Translations under genes and position numbers: made by a program
Origin: Dyadobacter tibetensis Y620-1
GTDB taxonomy: Bacteria; Bacteroidota; Bacteroidia; Cytophagales; Spirosomataceae
NCBI RefSeq assembly: GCF_000566685.1
Contig: NZ_AZQN01000005.1
Span: 62,001-126,000, forward strand
Reading direction: 5' to 3'
Length of the DNA: 64,000 nucleotides
Shown: positions 25,575-34,807 of the stretch, piece after piece
Layout of the letters: each line of letters begins with the position of its first letter
Numbering within the stretch: position 1 is the stretch's first letter
The notes under the pieces: generated by a model
What the model saw: the letters and a program-made list of their open reading frames with translations, nothing else
What the model was told of the DNA's origin: nothing
The model's database searches: none

Positions 25575-27654
25575 TATTTGAATCTGCAGAACCCGGTACT
25601 GGGGTTATGGGGAATGAGCAAATAATGCTAGTTCCTTTCCTTTTGTTGCCTGTCAGTTGAAATTGCCCCCCTAGGGAGTGCATACGGTCCTGAATGGAGT
25701 GAAGTCCCAAGGATTTCGGATTGTTTTTTTGTTTGAAACCTTTACCATTATCACTGACTTCAAGGATAAGCTGATCGAACTCATCGTATAAGAGAATTTC
25801 AACTTCTGTTGCAGCCGCATGTTTAATAATATTGGTAATGGATTCTTTCAAAATCAACAGTATAGTCTTTCGTACTTCGGCTGTTAGCCGAATTCCCACA
25901 ATCGAGCTATCGGTATTTAATTTGATTCGAGTTCCGGAGAATAAAATATGGGCTTGATCAACAATTTTTTTCCAAAAGTCATCACTGTTTTCTTCCCAAT
26001 ACAGATTCTGTGATTTTTCTCTGACACGGTTGTAGCTTTCTTTCAGCATATCGAGCACCTTCAGGGTTTGTTGGCGGCTATCGGCCATGCCGGGTTGAAA
26101 GGCCAGCATTTGGAGATAATTCAAACTTGCCGCAATAGAAGCTGAAAAATCGTCGTGCAGGTCTTTTGCTATCATCTTCCTTTCCTGAGCCCGGGCATCG
26201 CTGACTTCGGTGAGCTTTAGTGCCATCATGGTATCGAACTGTTTTACTATTTTCTCGGTGTTTTTTCGAGAGTTTCTATAGCGAAAAAGTAGAACTGAGA
26301 TGATAATCGTCACTAGTATCAACACCAATAAAGAAATCATGGTTATTCTACGCTGACGGGTTTCCAGATCCATGATCTGCTTTTTCCGCTGATTTATCTG
26401 GTAGATTCTGTCTATCTCCAGGCCCCTTCCTTGCAAGTCCAGCAAGGCTCGTTGCCTGACATGATCCAGTAGTTGTTGTTGATATTCTATCGCTTTGTCC
26501 AGGTTATTGTTTTGACGTTCCTCCATAATCAACTCCTCTAACACCTGTACGAGGACGTCGTCTGTAAGTTTTGAAAAGTCTAAATTTTCCAAGACGATGT
26601 CTGCTAATTTTTCTTCCCCTAGTTGTTTAAGACTTAATATTTTATAAGCCATAGCGTCTCCATAGTTATCGCGTGTATTCAACAGTGGGAATAAATGCTG
26701 AGCCGAGTCGATACAGGCTATGACCCGGCTCCACTGACCCTGGGCGAAATATAGTCCTGCCAAGGTGATATAGGAATCTACATTCTGAGGAAGGTTTGAA
26801 TTGGCATTTTCAGCTTTAATATTAGCATGCATGGAAAGAATACTGTCTGACCAAGCCTTTTGAGCCGTGTCTCTATATTTGTCCAGGTAAGATAACTGCC
26901 GGCATTGTAAGATATAGGCCCGCTGTCGTGAGGTCCAGGCATCATAAGGTTCATTTTTTATGGCCGTCCAAGCGCTATCGTAATGCGCCAAAGCCAGATC
27001 GGAAAGCCTCAGGTTTCCTGCCAATCCCGCCAATGATGTATGAATAGAAGACTTATTTTTAGGTAAATTTCTGGTTTTGGCAATTTCCATTGATTGTTCC
27101 AAGGTATGATAGGCATCAATATGTTTATCCAGGGTCTTAAAAAAATGAGCCTTATAGAGGTATACATTAGGAAGATAGAATATGGGTTGGTACGAACTAT
27201 TCGAGAATCTCGAGATAAACAAATCAACATATTGAATTCCTAATCTTGATTGGAATTGCGAAACACTTTTAGAAGCAGCATCGCCTTCTACGGTATTTCG
27301 ATTGTACTCCCTTGCGAAATATAAATATCTACAAATGGTATGAAGATATTTATATTGGCTGGAGGAGGGGAATGAGTCTAGTTTTTTTGCGAAGGAATAG
27401 CAAATCTCATCTGTAGTAGCGCGCATTTCCGGAGACCAGTCGTGGTAATCGAAAGCGTATCTCAATATCTTGTTCGTTTCTTCAGCACTCAGGTTCATTT
27501 TATCCTGAGGACGAAGGCTATCGGGCAGGGCTGAATAATAATCCTGTGGGATTTGAGCGATGCATAAGGCCTGTGCTACCAAAGCCATGATACTACTCAG
27601 GCATAGGCTGTACAGGGACTTCTTTATTTTTATTTGTGACTTGGCCTTGAACAT
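25567..27654 (-). CDS. TPR-containing sensor histidine kinase (HisKA_3/NarX-type)
   Basis: A 695-residue protein has a signal/anchor segment (LCLSSIMALVAQALCIA), a long periplasmic region with TPR-like helices (~70-420), one membrane helix (~437-458), a HisKA_3 dimerisation helix with H500 in ERKMIAKDLHDD, and an HATPase_c domain (ITNIIKHAAA, VSDNGKGF, SLGLHSIQDRMHSLGG). This class phosphorylates LuxR-type regulators, so the converging neighbour is the likely partner. Signal unknown. Confidence 0.9.
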   Translation of the reverse strand: MFKAKSQIKIKKSLYSLCLSSIMALVAQALCIAQIPQDYYSALPDSLRPQDKMNLSAEETNKILRYAFDYHDWSPEMRATTDEICYSFAKKLDSFPSSSQYKYLHTICRYLYFAREYNRNTVEGDAASKSVSQFQSRLGIQYVDLFISRFSNSSYQPIFYLPNVYLYKAHFFKTLDKHIDAYHTLEQSMEIAKTRNLPKNKSSIHTSLAGLAGNLRLSDLALAHYDSAWTAIKNEPYDAWTSRQRAYILQCRQLSYLDKYRDTAQKAWSDSILSMHANIKAENANSNLPQNVDSYITLAGLYFAQGQWSRVIACIDSAQHLFPLLNTRDNYGDAMAYKILSLKQLGEEKLADIVLENLDFSKLTDDVLVQVLEELIMEERQNNNLDKAIEYQQQLLDHVRQRALLDLQGRGLEIDRIYQINQRKKQIMDLETRQRRITMISLLVLILVTIIISVLLFRYRNSRKNTEKIVKQFDTMMALKLTEVSDARAQERKMIAKDLHDDFSASIAASLNYLQMLAFQPGMADSRQQTLKVLDMLKESYNRVREKSQNLYWEENSDDFWKKIVDQAHILFSGTRIKLNTDSSIVGIRLTAEVRKTILLILKESITNIIKHAAATEVEILLYDEFDQLILEVSDNGKGFKQKNNPKSLGLHSIQDRMHSLGGQFQLTGNKRKGTSIICSFPITPVPGSADSNTI

Positions 27655-28065
27655 AGAATTTCCTTCATGACAGGATTCAGTTTGGAATATTGAACAAAGG
27701 GATATGCAAATACGAAAATTATTAAATTCCTATCCGAATGTAATCGTTCCTGATTCCTTGAGCGTATAGCCTTAATATAAGTAGTATTTTTTAAAATACG
27801 AGTAAACAGAATTCTCTGGTGGAAGTCCTGGTAGGCTCTCCTCCGATGATATTTATTTAGATGTGGAAGGATGGAAAAGGTCTCCAAACTAAAATCCTAA
27901 TAGTCAGATTTAATTTTAAGCAGTAAGTTGCTATTCTTTAAATATGGTTCATTGAAATATCTGTCAGGCTTATTGCTATGACCAACCACAAAAAACCCTT
28001 AGCAGTAACCGTTAAGTGTTTTGAGAAACGGGTGATGCTAAGGGCCAAAATAGAACTAAATCTGA
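27655..28065. other. intergenic region between histidine kinase and NIPSNAP genes
   Basis: Apart from the NIPSNAP terminator at 27996-28044, I see no gene-like frame. The 27655-27760 part presumably holds the kinase promoter, but no clear TAnnTTTG match stands out. Confidence 0.45.
27996..28044 (-). terminator. intrinsic terminator after the NIPSNAP gene
   Basis: CCCTTAGCA and TGCTAAGGG form a 9-bp perfect stem. In the minus direction it ends in TTTTTTGTGG. Confidence 0.75.
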
Positions 28066-28851
28066 TTAGATGTCAGAGTATTCGGTGGGGTAAAGAAATT
28101 TTTGGATATTTTTTGAAACATTATTCTGGTACTGAGGCTGGACTTTAAGCTTCGACCATTCATCATCGGCGCTAAAAGATTTCCAATGCGCATCCCTTGA
28201 GGCCTTATCTTCAAAAGTGGTCATGTACATCAGGTTGGGCATGGTTTTACCGGCCACCACTTCCCCGTAGAACACCGCATTGAAACCCAGCCTATCGAAA
28301 ATACCTACTTCGTTTCCATCATTAAACATCTGCACCTTATTACGGTGTATTTTTTCGGTCTGGCTTTCATAGCTGCGGAGCTCATAGATACGGTCGGCTT
28401 TAGCGCCTTTGAGGGCGGGTAGCCGCATCATAGGATGTTTTACAAAGGCCTTTAAAAGAGTCGTTTCAATGCGCTCGTAAGGTGGGTTGGTGTAGACGGC
28501 ATCGATATAATCCTTGCCTGAGGAAAGATACATTTGATCTTTTTCCAGGCTTTGGTTCAAGTTAACTAGCTGATCCAGGGACTTAAAAGGAGTAAGCACA
28601 TAGATCTGCTTATCTGACAGGGAATCGGCGGAAACAGGTTTGAAGACACCCACATTTTTAATTCCTGCACGGTGCATGGCTGGGATATAGGCATCTTTCA
28701 AATACTTTTCCACACGCTGGCCCTGCTCGCTGTTCTTGATCTGGTAAATTTTTATTTCGTAAAATTCTTTCTTCTGAGCATGCGCCCAGGATACAGTAAC
28801 CGCTAGAAATAGGATGAGCGCCACAAACGGCTTGAAAATGGAAATAGACAT
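28066..28851 (-). CDS. secreted NIPSNAP-family protein
   Basis: The 261-residue protein starts with a signal peptide (ending ...VSWAHAQ) and has two ferredoxin-like NIPSNAP domains: FYEIKIYQIKNSEQGQRVEKY and RIYELRSYESQTEKIHRNKVQM. Such double-domain exported proteins are common in Cytophagales. The role of the family is unknown; binding of small molecules or haem has been suggested for relatives. Confidence 0.85.
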   Translation of the reverse strand: MSISIFKPFVALILFLAVTVSWAHAQKKEFYEIKIYQIKNSEQGQRVEKYLKDAYIPAMHRAGIKNVGVFKPVSADSLSDKQIYVLTPFKSLDQLVNLNQSLEKDQMYLSSGKDYIDAVYTNPPYERIETTLLKAFVKHPMMRLPALKGAKADRIYELRSYESQTEKIHRNKVQMFNDGNEVGIFDRLGFNAVFYGEVVAGKTMPNLMYMTTFEDKASRDAHWKSFSADDEWSKLKVQPQYQNNVSKNIQKFLYPTEYSDI

Positions 28852-28954
28852 ATCAGATCGAAATAATTGTGATGAGTATTGATAACCTAGTTATAAGACC
28901 TGATAGGCCATGCTCTACCCTTATTGCGACACAAAGATTCTCATTAAATTCCTA

Positions 28955-29983
28955 TTAAAATTTTGGGCAGGACAACTCACGTTTCCTGGCTTTGGAGCGT
29001 CGTTGTTTGGGAGAAAGGGGTTCGAATACGTAGGAAAGAGAGATTTCGTGCGCTCCTCCACTGCTGGCACCCAGCGACGATATGGTGAGGTCGTAGCTAT
29101 ATCCAATCGAAAACTTATCTTGCCTGAAGCCTGCTAGCAGAATTAAAGCCTCATGATTGTTGATGCCTGCCTCGTACTTTTTGAAGGGAAGCCCTCTGTA
29201 CCAGGCGCCCAGAACCAAGGGTTCCAGAGTGACATACATCCCCAGATCTAGCTGATCGTATTTTCCCTGTTTTTTGTAAAGAATGGCGGGAGAGATGGTT
29301 TTTTCTTTGTCTATCTCATTCCCTAGGAAAGTGTACCCGGCAAAAGGTATGCGAAGACCAGCCTGCAAACTAGCCTTGACGGGTAGGCGGGCCTCCACAT
29401 TGGAGAAGGCCTGATTGGGACGGTTGAGATGGTGAGCCGAGATACCCGCCCAGTACCAGTCCGAATAAATCATCATTCCCGCTGAAAAGTCGGCATAGAT
29501 TACATTGGGGCCACCCTGGGCAAAGGGGTCGCCGGAGGGATTCCCCGTAAGGCCTCCATTGTCGAACTGATCGCCAAAGGTAAGTCCATAGTAGTCAAGG
29601 GTTCGGGAGGCAACGCCCCCCTGTACGCCCATCCGCAGGGAAGTGAATTCATCAATGCCTATCTGGTAGGAGTATTGCAATGCGGCTTCAGTAGACTTAA
29701 GATTACCAAGTCCCTGGCTGTCCATTGTTACCAATACACCCAGTCCACTGTTATAATTGGGTAAAAAAACATCTGCTCCAACAGTGGTTGTCACGAAGTT
29801 TGCCGAAAGAGAAGGCCATTGATTGCGATAATTAATGGTAGCGCGAGGTGCTAACGCCCCACCGGCTAAAGCGGGGTTAAGGTATAGGGGATTGGCATAA
29901 AACTGAGAAAATTGGGGGTCCTGGCTCCAACCTTTCACCGTGATAAGTGTCAATAAAATCAGTAAGAGTACTTTCTTGAACAT
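28955..29983 (-). CDS. PorP/SprF-family type IX secretion membrane protein
   Basis: The 342-residue protein has a signal peptide and the family opening QDPQFSQFYANPLYLNPALAGG, followed by alternating beta strands of an outer-membrane barrel. PorP/SprF proteins act with particular type IX substrates whose C-termini are type B, and are needed for their attachment or export. The divergently encoded 966-residue protein at 30215 ends in a type B domain, so it is the probable partner. Confidence 0.93.
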   Translation of the reverse strand: MFKKVLLLILLTLITVKGWSQDPQFSQFYANPLYLNPALAGGALAPRATINYRNQWPSLSANFVTTTVGADVFLPNYNSGLGVLVTMDSQGLGNLKSTEAALQYSYQIGIDEFTSLRMGVQGGVASRTLDYYGLTFGDQFDNGGLTGNPSGDPFAQGGPNVIYADFSAGMMIYSDWYWAGISAHHLNRPNQAFSNVEARLPVKASLQAGLRIPFAGYTFLGNEIDKEKTISPAILYKKQGKYDQLDLGMYVTLEPLVLGAWYRGLPFKKYEAGINNHEALILLAGFRQDKFSIGYSYDLTISSLGASSGGAHEISLSYVFEPLSPKQRRSKARKRELSCPKF

Positions 29984-30214
29984 AGGGTAACGTATTGCGA
30001 ACTGTATAGTGAGGTATCTTTAGAAAGAACAAACTAAGACAATTTGAATATGAATATCACAAATTATCAGCAATTTGCGTACAATTAATTAAATATGACT
30101 TATTATTTACACTTACGAGCTGCAAAATTAAAACCTCTAAATTTCGTTAGAAGCTTAGAAAAAGGCTGCATAAGGGATTTGGTATATCAGGGGCGCTTGA
30201 AATAGTAACGAAAC

Positions 30215-33115
30215 ATGGGTGAAATTTATATCACATATCGACAAGATTTTTTCAAACTCCTCATTCTGATGATTTTGTCGATAGGTAGTGCTCAGGCTCA
30301 GTTTGTAATTAGTGAAACTTGTGTGCCTAGTCCATACTGTGCCGAAAATGGGACTGTGTTTAGTGATATGGCTGGAAGTACCGCTACTGGTTGGCTTTGG
30401 ACATTTAGTAATGGACAAAGCGCAACTACTCGTAGTACCATTCAACCTTTTATAACTCCAGGGAAATATTCAGCGACTCTTACCAGAACATTCGCAGATG
30501 GCTCTTCGACCACAGAAACCCAAAGTTTTACAATTGGCACGCTTCCTCCCGATTTTACGAACTGGGAAATAGAGAAGACCATTTGCCCAGGAGAAATTCT
30601 TGAATTGGACCCATACAAGGGCTCTACACCTCCGCCGGGCGCCACTTATCTATGGGCCCCAAATGGAGAAACTACTCAAACTATACAAGTGGATAAGTCG
30701 GATTGCTACTCAGTTCAAGTTACAATATTGAATGATCCTAATGACCCGAATAGTGCATGTACATTGGAGAATTTAATCAATGTAAACGTTTGTCAAGAAC
30801 CAGCTAATCAACAAGGTGCAAAATGGTTCTTTGGTGAAAATGCCGGTTTAGATTTCAGTAATTCCCCTCCAACTCCTATTACAGATGGGAAACTTAATAC
30901 GCCAGAGGGCACCTCTTCTATTTCCAATACCAAAGGCGATTTAATGTTTTACTCTGACGGAATCAGTGTTTTCGACAAAGATGGTAATGTTATGCCTTGT
31001 AGTTCCGGCCCATGCCAGCCCTTGCCGGGAAGTCCCACTTCGACCCAGTCAGTTCTTATCGTACCTCAGCCAACGTGTAAAGGATGCGAATATTTGTACA
31101 ATGTATTTACCACCTCAGAAATAAATGGCACTAAGTTGCTTACCGTTAGTACCGTTGATATGCGTCAAAACTCTGGCAATGGTGCAATTATCTCTCAAAA
31201 TACGACATTGCAGCAGCCTACGACTGAGCGTTTGGCATCTGTAAGAAATGATGCTGATAGTAGTTATTGGATAATTTCTCATGATTCGGGTACCAATCTT
31301 TTTCGAATTTTTCATTCAACAACCGCAGGGTTGATTGAAACAGGAACTCAAGCTCTAGGTATGGCTCATGATACACCGGAAAAAGGGGAAGGTTATATGA
31401 AGTTTTCTAGCAGCCCAAATAGCAATGGCGAAAGGCTGTTAGCGATAGTTATTCCGGGCCCACCAAATAATTATGTAGAAATATTTACTTTTAATGATGA
31501 GACTGGGGTTTTGACTTTCAACAGGACGCTAGACTTAGGTCCTGCGCCACCAAAGGCATATGGCGTGGAATTTTCTCCGGATGGTGAGAAGCTCTTTGTT
31601 TCCTTTCAAGGAGATGGTACCGAGCCTTCTTCCTTACGACAATATGATATTACTATTGCGGATGACCAATCGGTTGTAGATTTAGCGGAGGTTCTGGATA
31701 CTTCTCCTACGGAGAAATATGGAGCGCTACAATTGGCCGGTGATGGTAAAATATATATGGCCATAGAAGGTAGTACAAGTCTTGCTGTTATTGGTGATCC
31801 TAATGGGGGCCAAATAGCAGGGGTAGATTATGAAAGAGTTGGCGTGCAACTTGGAGGAAAAAAATCTCAACTAGGCCTGCCCAATATGGTTGCAAACTTC
31901 AGTCAACAAAGTTCGGGATCAGGTTTTCAGGCTGAGGGATTTTGTACAGGAGTCCCTACTTCCTTCGAAGCAGGTCCTATTTGCGACCCACTTGAGGATA
32001 TATCCTATGTTTGGGATTTTGGTGATGGGACCGTTATGCCCAGTAAAGATGCCCAAATCGATCATACTTATACCGCTCCAGGAAATTATACCGTTACACT
32101 GACCCAAACAAATCAATGTACTGTGGTAACGACAAGTCAGGTCATTACTATTTATGAGACTCCGTTACCAATCTCCTTACCTGATATAATCGAAGTACTC
32201 TGCGATGATGAAACTTTATTAGATATGGGAGTAGTGGCAAATGGCTATGTCTGGATCTTTAACGGAAAAGTTGTTGGGAGAGGGAAAACGTTAAATGTTA
32301 AAAAAAATCAACAAGGGAAATATGTGGCTATTGCTTATAACGATCCTGATGCAAATTGCTATTCCGAAAAAGTAATTGACGTATTTTTTCGTACTGTTGC
32401 ACCATTCGATCTGGGGCCTGACTTGGCAATCTGCCGGAATACAACTGAAACCATCTTAGCTCCAGGAAATTCATGGGCAAGCTATTTATGGAACACTGGA
32501 GCAACATCCTCCTCTATTATTGTTAGCCAAGCGGGTAATTACGAGGTTGAGGTTACAGATAGAAATGGTTGTAAGGCAAAAGACAATATTCTAGTAACGG
32601 AATTACCATTTCCTAAGACAAATTTGCTACCCCAATATTTTATTTGTTTTCCTGACAAGCAGACATTATCCTTAGATGCTACGGGTACTAATATTGTTGA
32701 ATATAGTTGGACTCCAACTGGTTCTAAGTCTCCAATCATTACTGTGGATGAGGCAGGTATTTATGAAGTTACATTGAAAAATACATCTGGATGTTTGGCT
32801 ACAGAGAAAATTGAGGCAGTAGAGCAGTGCGAGCCCCGATTCTTTATTCCTGATGCCTTTACTCCTGACGGGCAGGGGCAAAATGAAACGCTGGAGGTAT
32901 TCGGGGCATACTTCAAAAATTTTACCATACGGATTTACAATCGCTGGGGAGAAGTAATCTTTGCTTCTGATGATTATGAGAACAAATGGGATGGCACTTA
33001 TAAGGGGTTAATGGTGCAACCCGGGGCATATCCCTATGTGATTACCTATGAGGCCCTGTATTTCCCCGACAGAGCTCCGGTGGTGAAACGTGGGTCGGTG
33101 ATGCTCATTCGCTAG
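30215..33115 (+). CDS. large PKD-domain exported protein with type B (gliding-associated) C-terminus
   Basis: A signal peptide (FFKLLILMILSIGSAQAQ) is followed by Ig/PKD-like domains, a middle beta-propeller-like section (residues ~200-570; ISNTKGDLMFYSDGISVFD), a further PKD domain (YVWDFGDGTVMPSKDAQIDH), and a final ~90 residues starting FFIPDAFTPDGQGQNETLEV with IRIYNRWGEVIF and KWDGTYKG, the type B sorting (CHU_C, TIGR04131) signature. It should be exported by type IX secretion and fixed on the surface with the help of the divergent PorP/SprF protein. Function beyond adhesion or motility-like roles is unknown. Confidence 0.9.
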   Translation: MGEIYITYRQDFFKLLILMILSIGSAQAQFVISETCVPSPYCAENGTVFSDMAGSTATGWLWTFSNGQSATTRSTIQPFITPGKYSATLTRTFADGSSTTETQSFTIGTLPPDFTNWEIEKTICPGEILELDPYKGSTPPPGATYLWAPNGETTQTIQVDKSDCYSVQVTILNDPNDPNSACTLENLINVNVCQEPANQQGAKWFFGENAGLDFSNSPPTPITDGKLNTPEGTSSISNTKGDLMFYSDGISVFDKDGNVMPCSSGPCQPLPGSPTSTQSVLIVPQPTCKGCEYLYNVFTTSEINGTKLLTVSTVDMRQNSGNGAIISQNTTLQQPTTERLASVRNDADSSYWIISHDSGTNLFRIFHSTTAGLIETGTQALGMAHDTPEKGEGYMKFSSSPNSNGERLLAIVIPGPPNNYVEIFTFNDETGVLTFNRTLDLGPAPPKAYGVEFSPDGEKLFVSFQGDGTEPSSLRQYDITIADDQSVVDLAEVLDTSPTEKYGALQLAGDGKIYMAIEGSTSLAVIGDPNGGQIAGVDYERVGVQLGGKKSQLGLPNMVANFSQQSSGSGFQAEGFCTGVPTSFEAGPICDPLEDISYVWDFGDGTVMPSKDAQIDHTYTAPGNYTVTLTQTNQCTVVTTSQVITIYETPLPISLPDIIEVLCDDETLLDMGVVANGYVWIFNGKVVGRGKTLNVKKNQQGKYVAIAYNDPDANCYSEKVIDVFFRTVAPFDLGPDLAICRNTTETILAPGNSWASYLWNTGATSSSIIVSQAGNYEVEVTDRNGCKAKDNILVTELPFPKTNLLPQYFICFPDKQTLSLDATGTNIVEYSWTPTGSKSPIITVDEAGIYEVTLKNTSGCLATEKIEAVEQCEPRFFIPDAFTPDGQGQNETLEVFGAYFKNFTIRIYNRWGEVIFASDDYENKWDGTYKGLMVQPGAYPYVITYEALYFPDRAPVVKRGSVMLIR

Positions 33116-33194
33116 AAGCTGGGTAATACCGGAAAATTAGGTTATTTTTGAGCCTTAAAGGGCACTGTTTGCCCTGCTATTAACAGTGAAGTGT

Positions 33195-34220
33195 ATGCGC
33201 CAAGACTATCTGTCGGGAGATAAAGAAAATTTATCCAATACGGAGAAGGAAATAGAAAAGGCTTTACGGCCTCTGACCTTCGATGATTTTGCCGGACAGG
33301 ATAAGATATTAGAGAACTTAAAGATATTCGTTCAGGCTGCCCGCCAAAGGGGCGATGCCCTGGATCACGTGTTGCTGCACGGCCCTCCCGGTCTGGGCAA
33401 AACAACCCTTTCCAATATTGTCGCCAACGAATTGGGGGCAGGTATCAAGATCACATCCGGGCCCGTCTTGGACAAGCCCAGTGATCTGGCAGGTTTGCTC
33501 ACCAACCTTCAGGAACATGATGTACTGTTTATCGATGAGATCCACCGGCTCAATCCCATCGTTGAAGAATATCTGTATTCGGCTATGGAGGACTATAAGA
33601 TCGATATCATGCTCGATAGTGGCCCCAATGCGCGGAGTATACAGATAGGCCTGAATCCGTTTACCCTGATAGGCGCCACCACCAGAGCCGGAATGCTTAC
33701 CTCTCCCTTGAGAGCTCGTTTCGGTATCAATGCGCGGTTGGAATATTATGATGCCGTGTTGCTAGCGAAAATACTCAAGCGCTCGGCGGCTATTTTGGAT
33801 ACACCTATGAATGATGAAGCGGCCTATGAAATTGCCCGTAGGAGTAGGGGTACCCCCCGCATCGCCAATAACCTCTTGCGTAGAACCCGGGATTTTGCCC
33901 AGGTGAAAGGCGACGGAAGCATCACGGTAGAGATCGCTGAAATAGCCCTGAAGGCCCTGGATGTAGATCAGAATGGCCTGGATGAGATGGACAACAGGAT
34001 ACTAACGACCATCGTGGAGAAATTTAAGGGAGGGCCTGTTGGCCTTTCTACCATAGCTACCGCCTGTGGTGAAGAAGCAGAAACCATTGAAGAGGTCTAC
34101 GAGCCTTTTCTGATTAAGGAGGGGTATATGAAGCGTACCTCCCGAGGCAGGGAGGTTACTGAAAAAGCTTTCCGTCACCTGGGTGTTTTGCCCCGACACA
34201 GGGCGGGAGAGTTGTTTTAG
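33195..34220 (+). CDS. ruvB: Holliday junction branch migration DNA helicase RuvB
   Basis: RuvB is the AAA+ motor that drives branch migration with RuvA. Motifs are [14 protein letters not shown], Walker [10 protein letters not shown], Walker [10 protein letters not shown], sensor [18 protein letters not shown], and the winged-helix end [22 protein letters not shown] place the start at ATG 33195 (341 residues); an in-frame GTG is 9 bases upstream. Confidence 0.96.
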   Translation: MRQDYLSGDKENLSNTEKEIEKALRPLTFDDFAGQDKILENLKIFVQAARQRGDALDHVLLHGPPGLGKTTLSNIVANELGAGIKITSGPVLDKPSDLAGLLTNLQEHDVLFIDEIHRLNPIVEEYLYSAMEDYKIDIMLDSGPNARSIQIGLNPFTLIGATTRAGMLTSPLRARFGINARLEYYDAVLLAKILKRSAAILDTPMNDEAAYEIARRSRGTPRIANNLLRRTRDFAQVKGDGSITVEIAEIALKALDVDQNGLDEMDNRILTTIVEKFKGGPVGLSTIATACGEEAETIEEVYEPFLIKEGYMKRTSRGREVTEKAFRHLGVLPRHRAGELF

Positions 34221-34349
34221 CAGGCTATCTGCCAGGAGGCTATGCCCCGTTAATAATTTTTTCTACCCCGGTTCTGTAATTCCTGTTAGCGGGTAATACA
34301 GGAACGTCTTACCTAACATCTACTTAACATTTTATTCAAATAGTTATCG

Positions 34350-34357
34350 TACTTTTG
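34350..34357 (+). promoter_or_regulatory. -7 promoter element before the second Nudix gene
   Basis: TACTTTTG matches the Bacteroidota -7 consensus TAnnTTTG exactly and ends 27 nt before the ATG at 34385. This rules out the longer reading frame from 34355, whose start would lie inside the box. Confidence 0.6.
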
Positions 34358-34384
34358 CGGAGAATTTTGCCTGAACGTCTCCAC

Positions 34385-34807
34385 ATGGATACAATTTGTC
34401 CTATAAAATTAGTTGTTAGAGTGCCCTGCGCCATTATTGAACACGATGGTCTGGTGCTGGCTGCTCAGCGTAGCGCCCATCTTTCTTTTCCCTTAAAATG
34501 GGAGTTTCCAGGTGGGAAGCAGGAGAAGTACGAAAACGACGAGCAGACACTGGATCGGGAAATACGGGAGGAATTGGATGTGGAAGTCTCCATCATCCAC
34601 AAATTACCAGATACCGTGAAGGACCAGGGTTGGCGCGAGATCGTACTCGTTCCCTTTGTATGCCGGCTCAAAACCTTTGAAATGACACTTTCGGAGCACG
34701 AGAAAATTCTTTGGCTGCATCCCGACAACCTCGGCGAATTGGATTGGACCGAGGGCGACTGGGATATTATACAGAGTTACCGGGAATACTTATCGATTAA
34801 ACAATAG
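34385..34807 (+). CDS. Nudix hydrolase, 8-oxo-dGTP/CTP pyrophosphohydrolase-like
   Basis: The 140-residue protein (from MDTICPIKLVVR) has a complete Nudix box beginning GGKQEKYENDEQTLDREIR and continuing EELDV, and the phrase FPLKWEFPGGK typical of (deoxy)nucleoside triphosphate pyrophosphohydrolases such as MutT/NudG. It probably cleans the nucleotide pool. It overlaps the convergent dihydroorotase gene by 18 bp at the 3' end. Confidence 0.88.
   Translation: MDTICPIKLVVRVPCAIIEHDGLVLAAQRSAHLSFPLKWEFPGGKQEKYENDEQTLDREIREELDVEVSIIHKLPDTVKDQGWREIVLVPFVCRLKTFEMTLSEHEKILWLHPDNLGELDWTEGDWDIIQSYREYLSIKQ

Noticed and set aside
27630-27887. 85-codon frame upstream of the histidine kinase
   Set aside because: It overlaps the kinase start and reads like random sequence.
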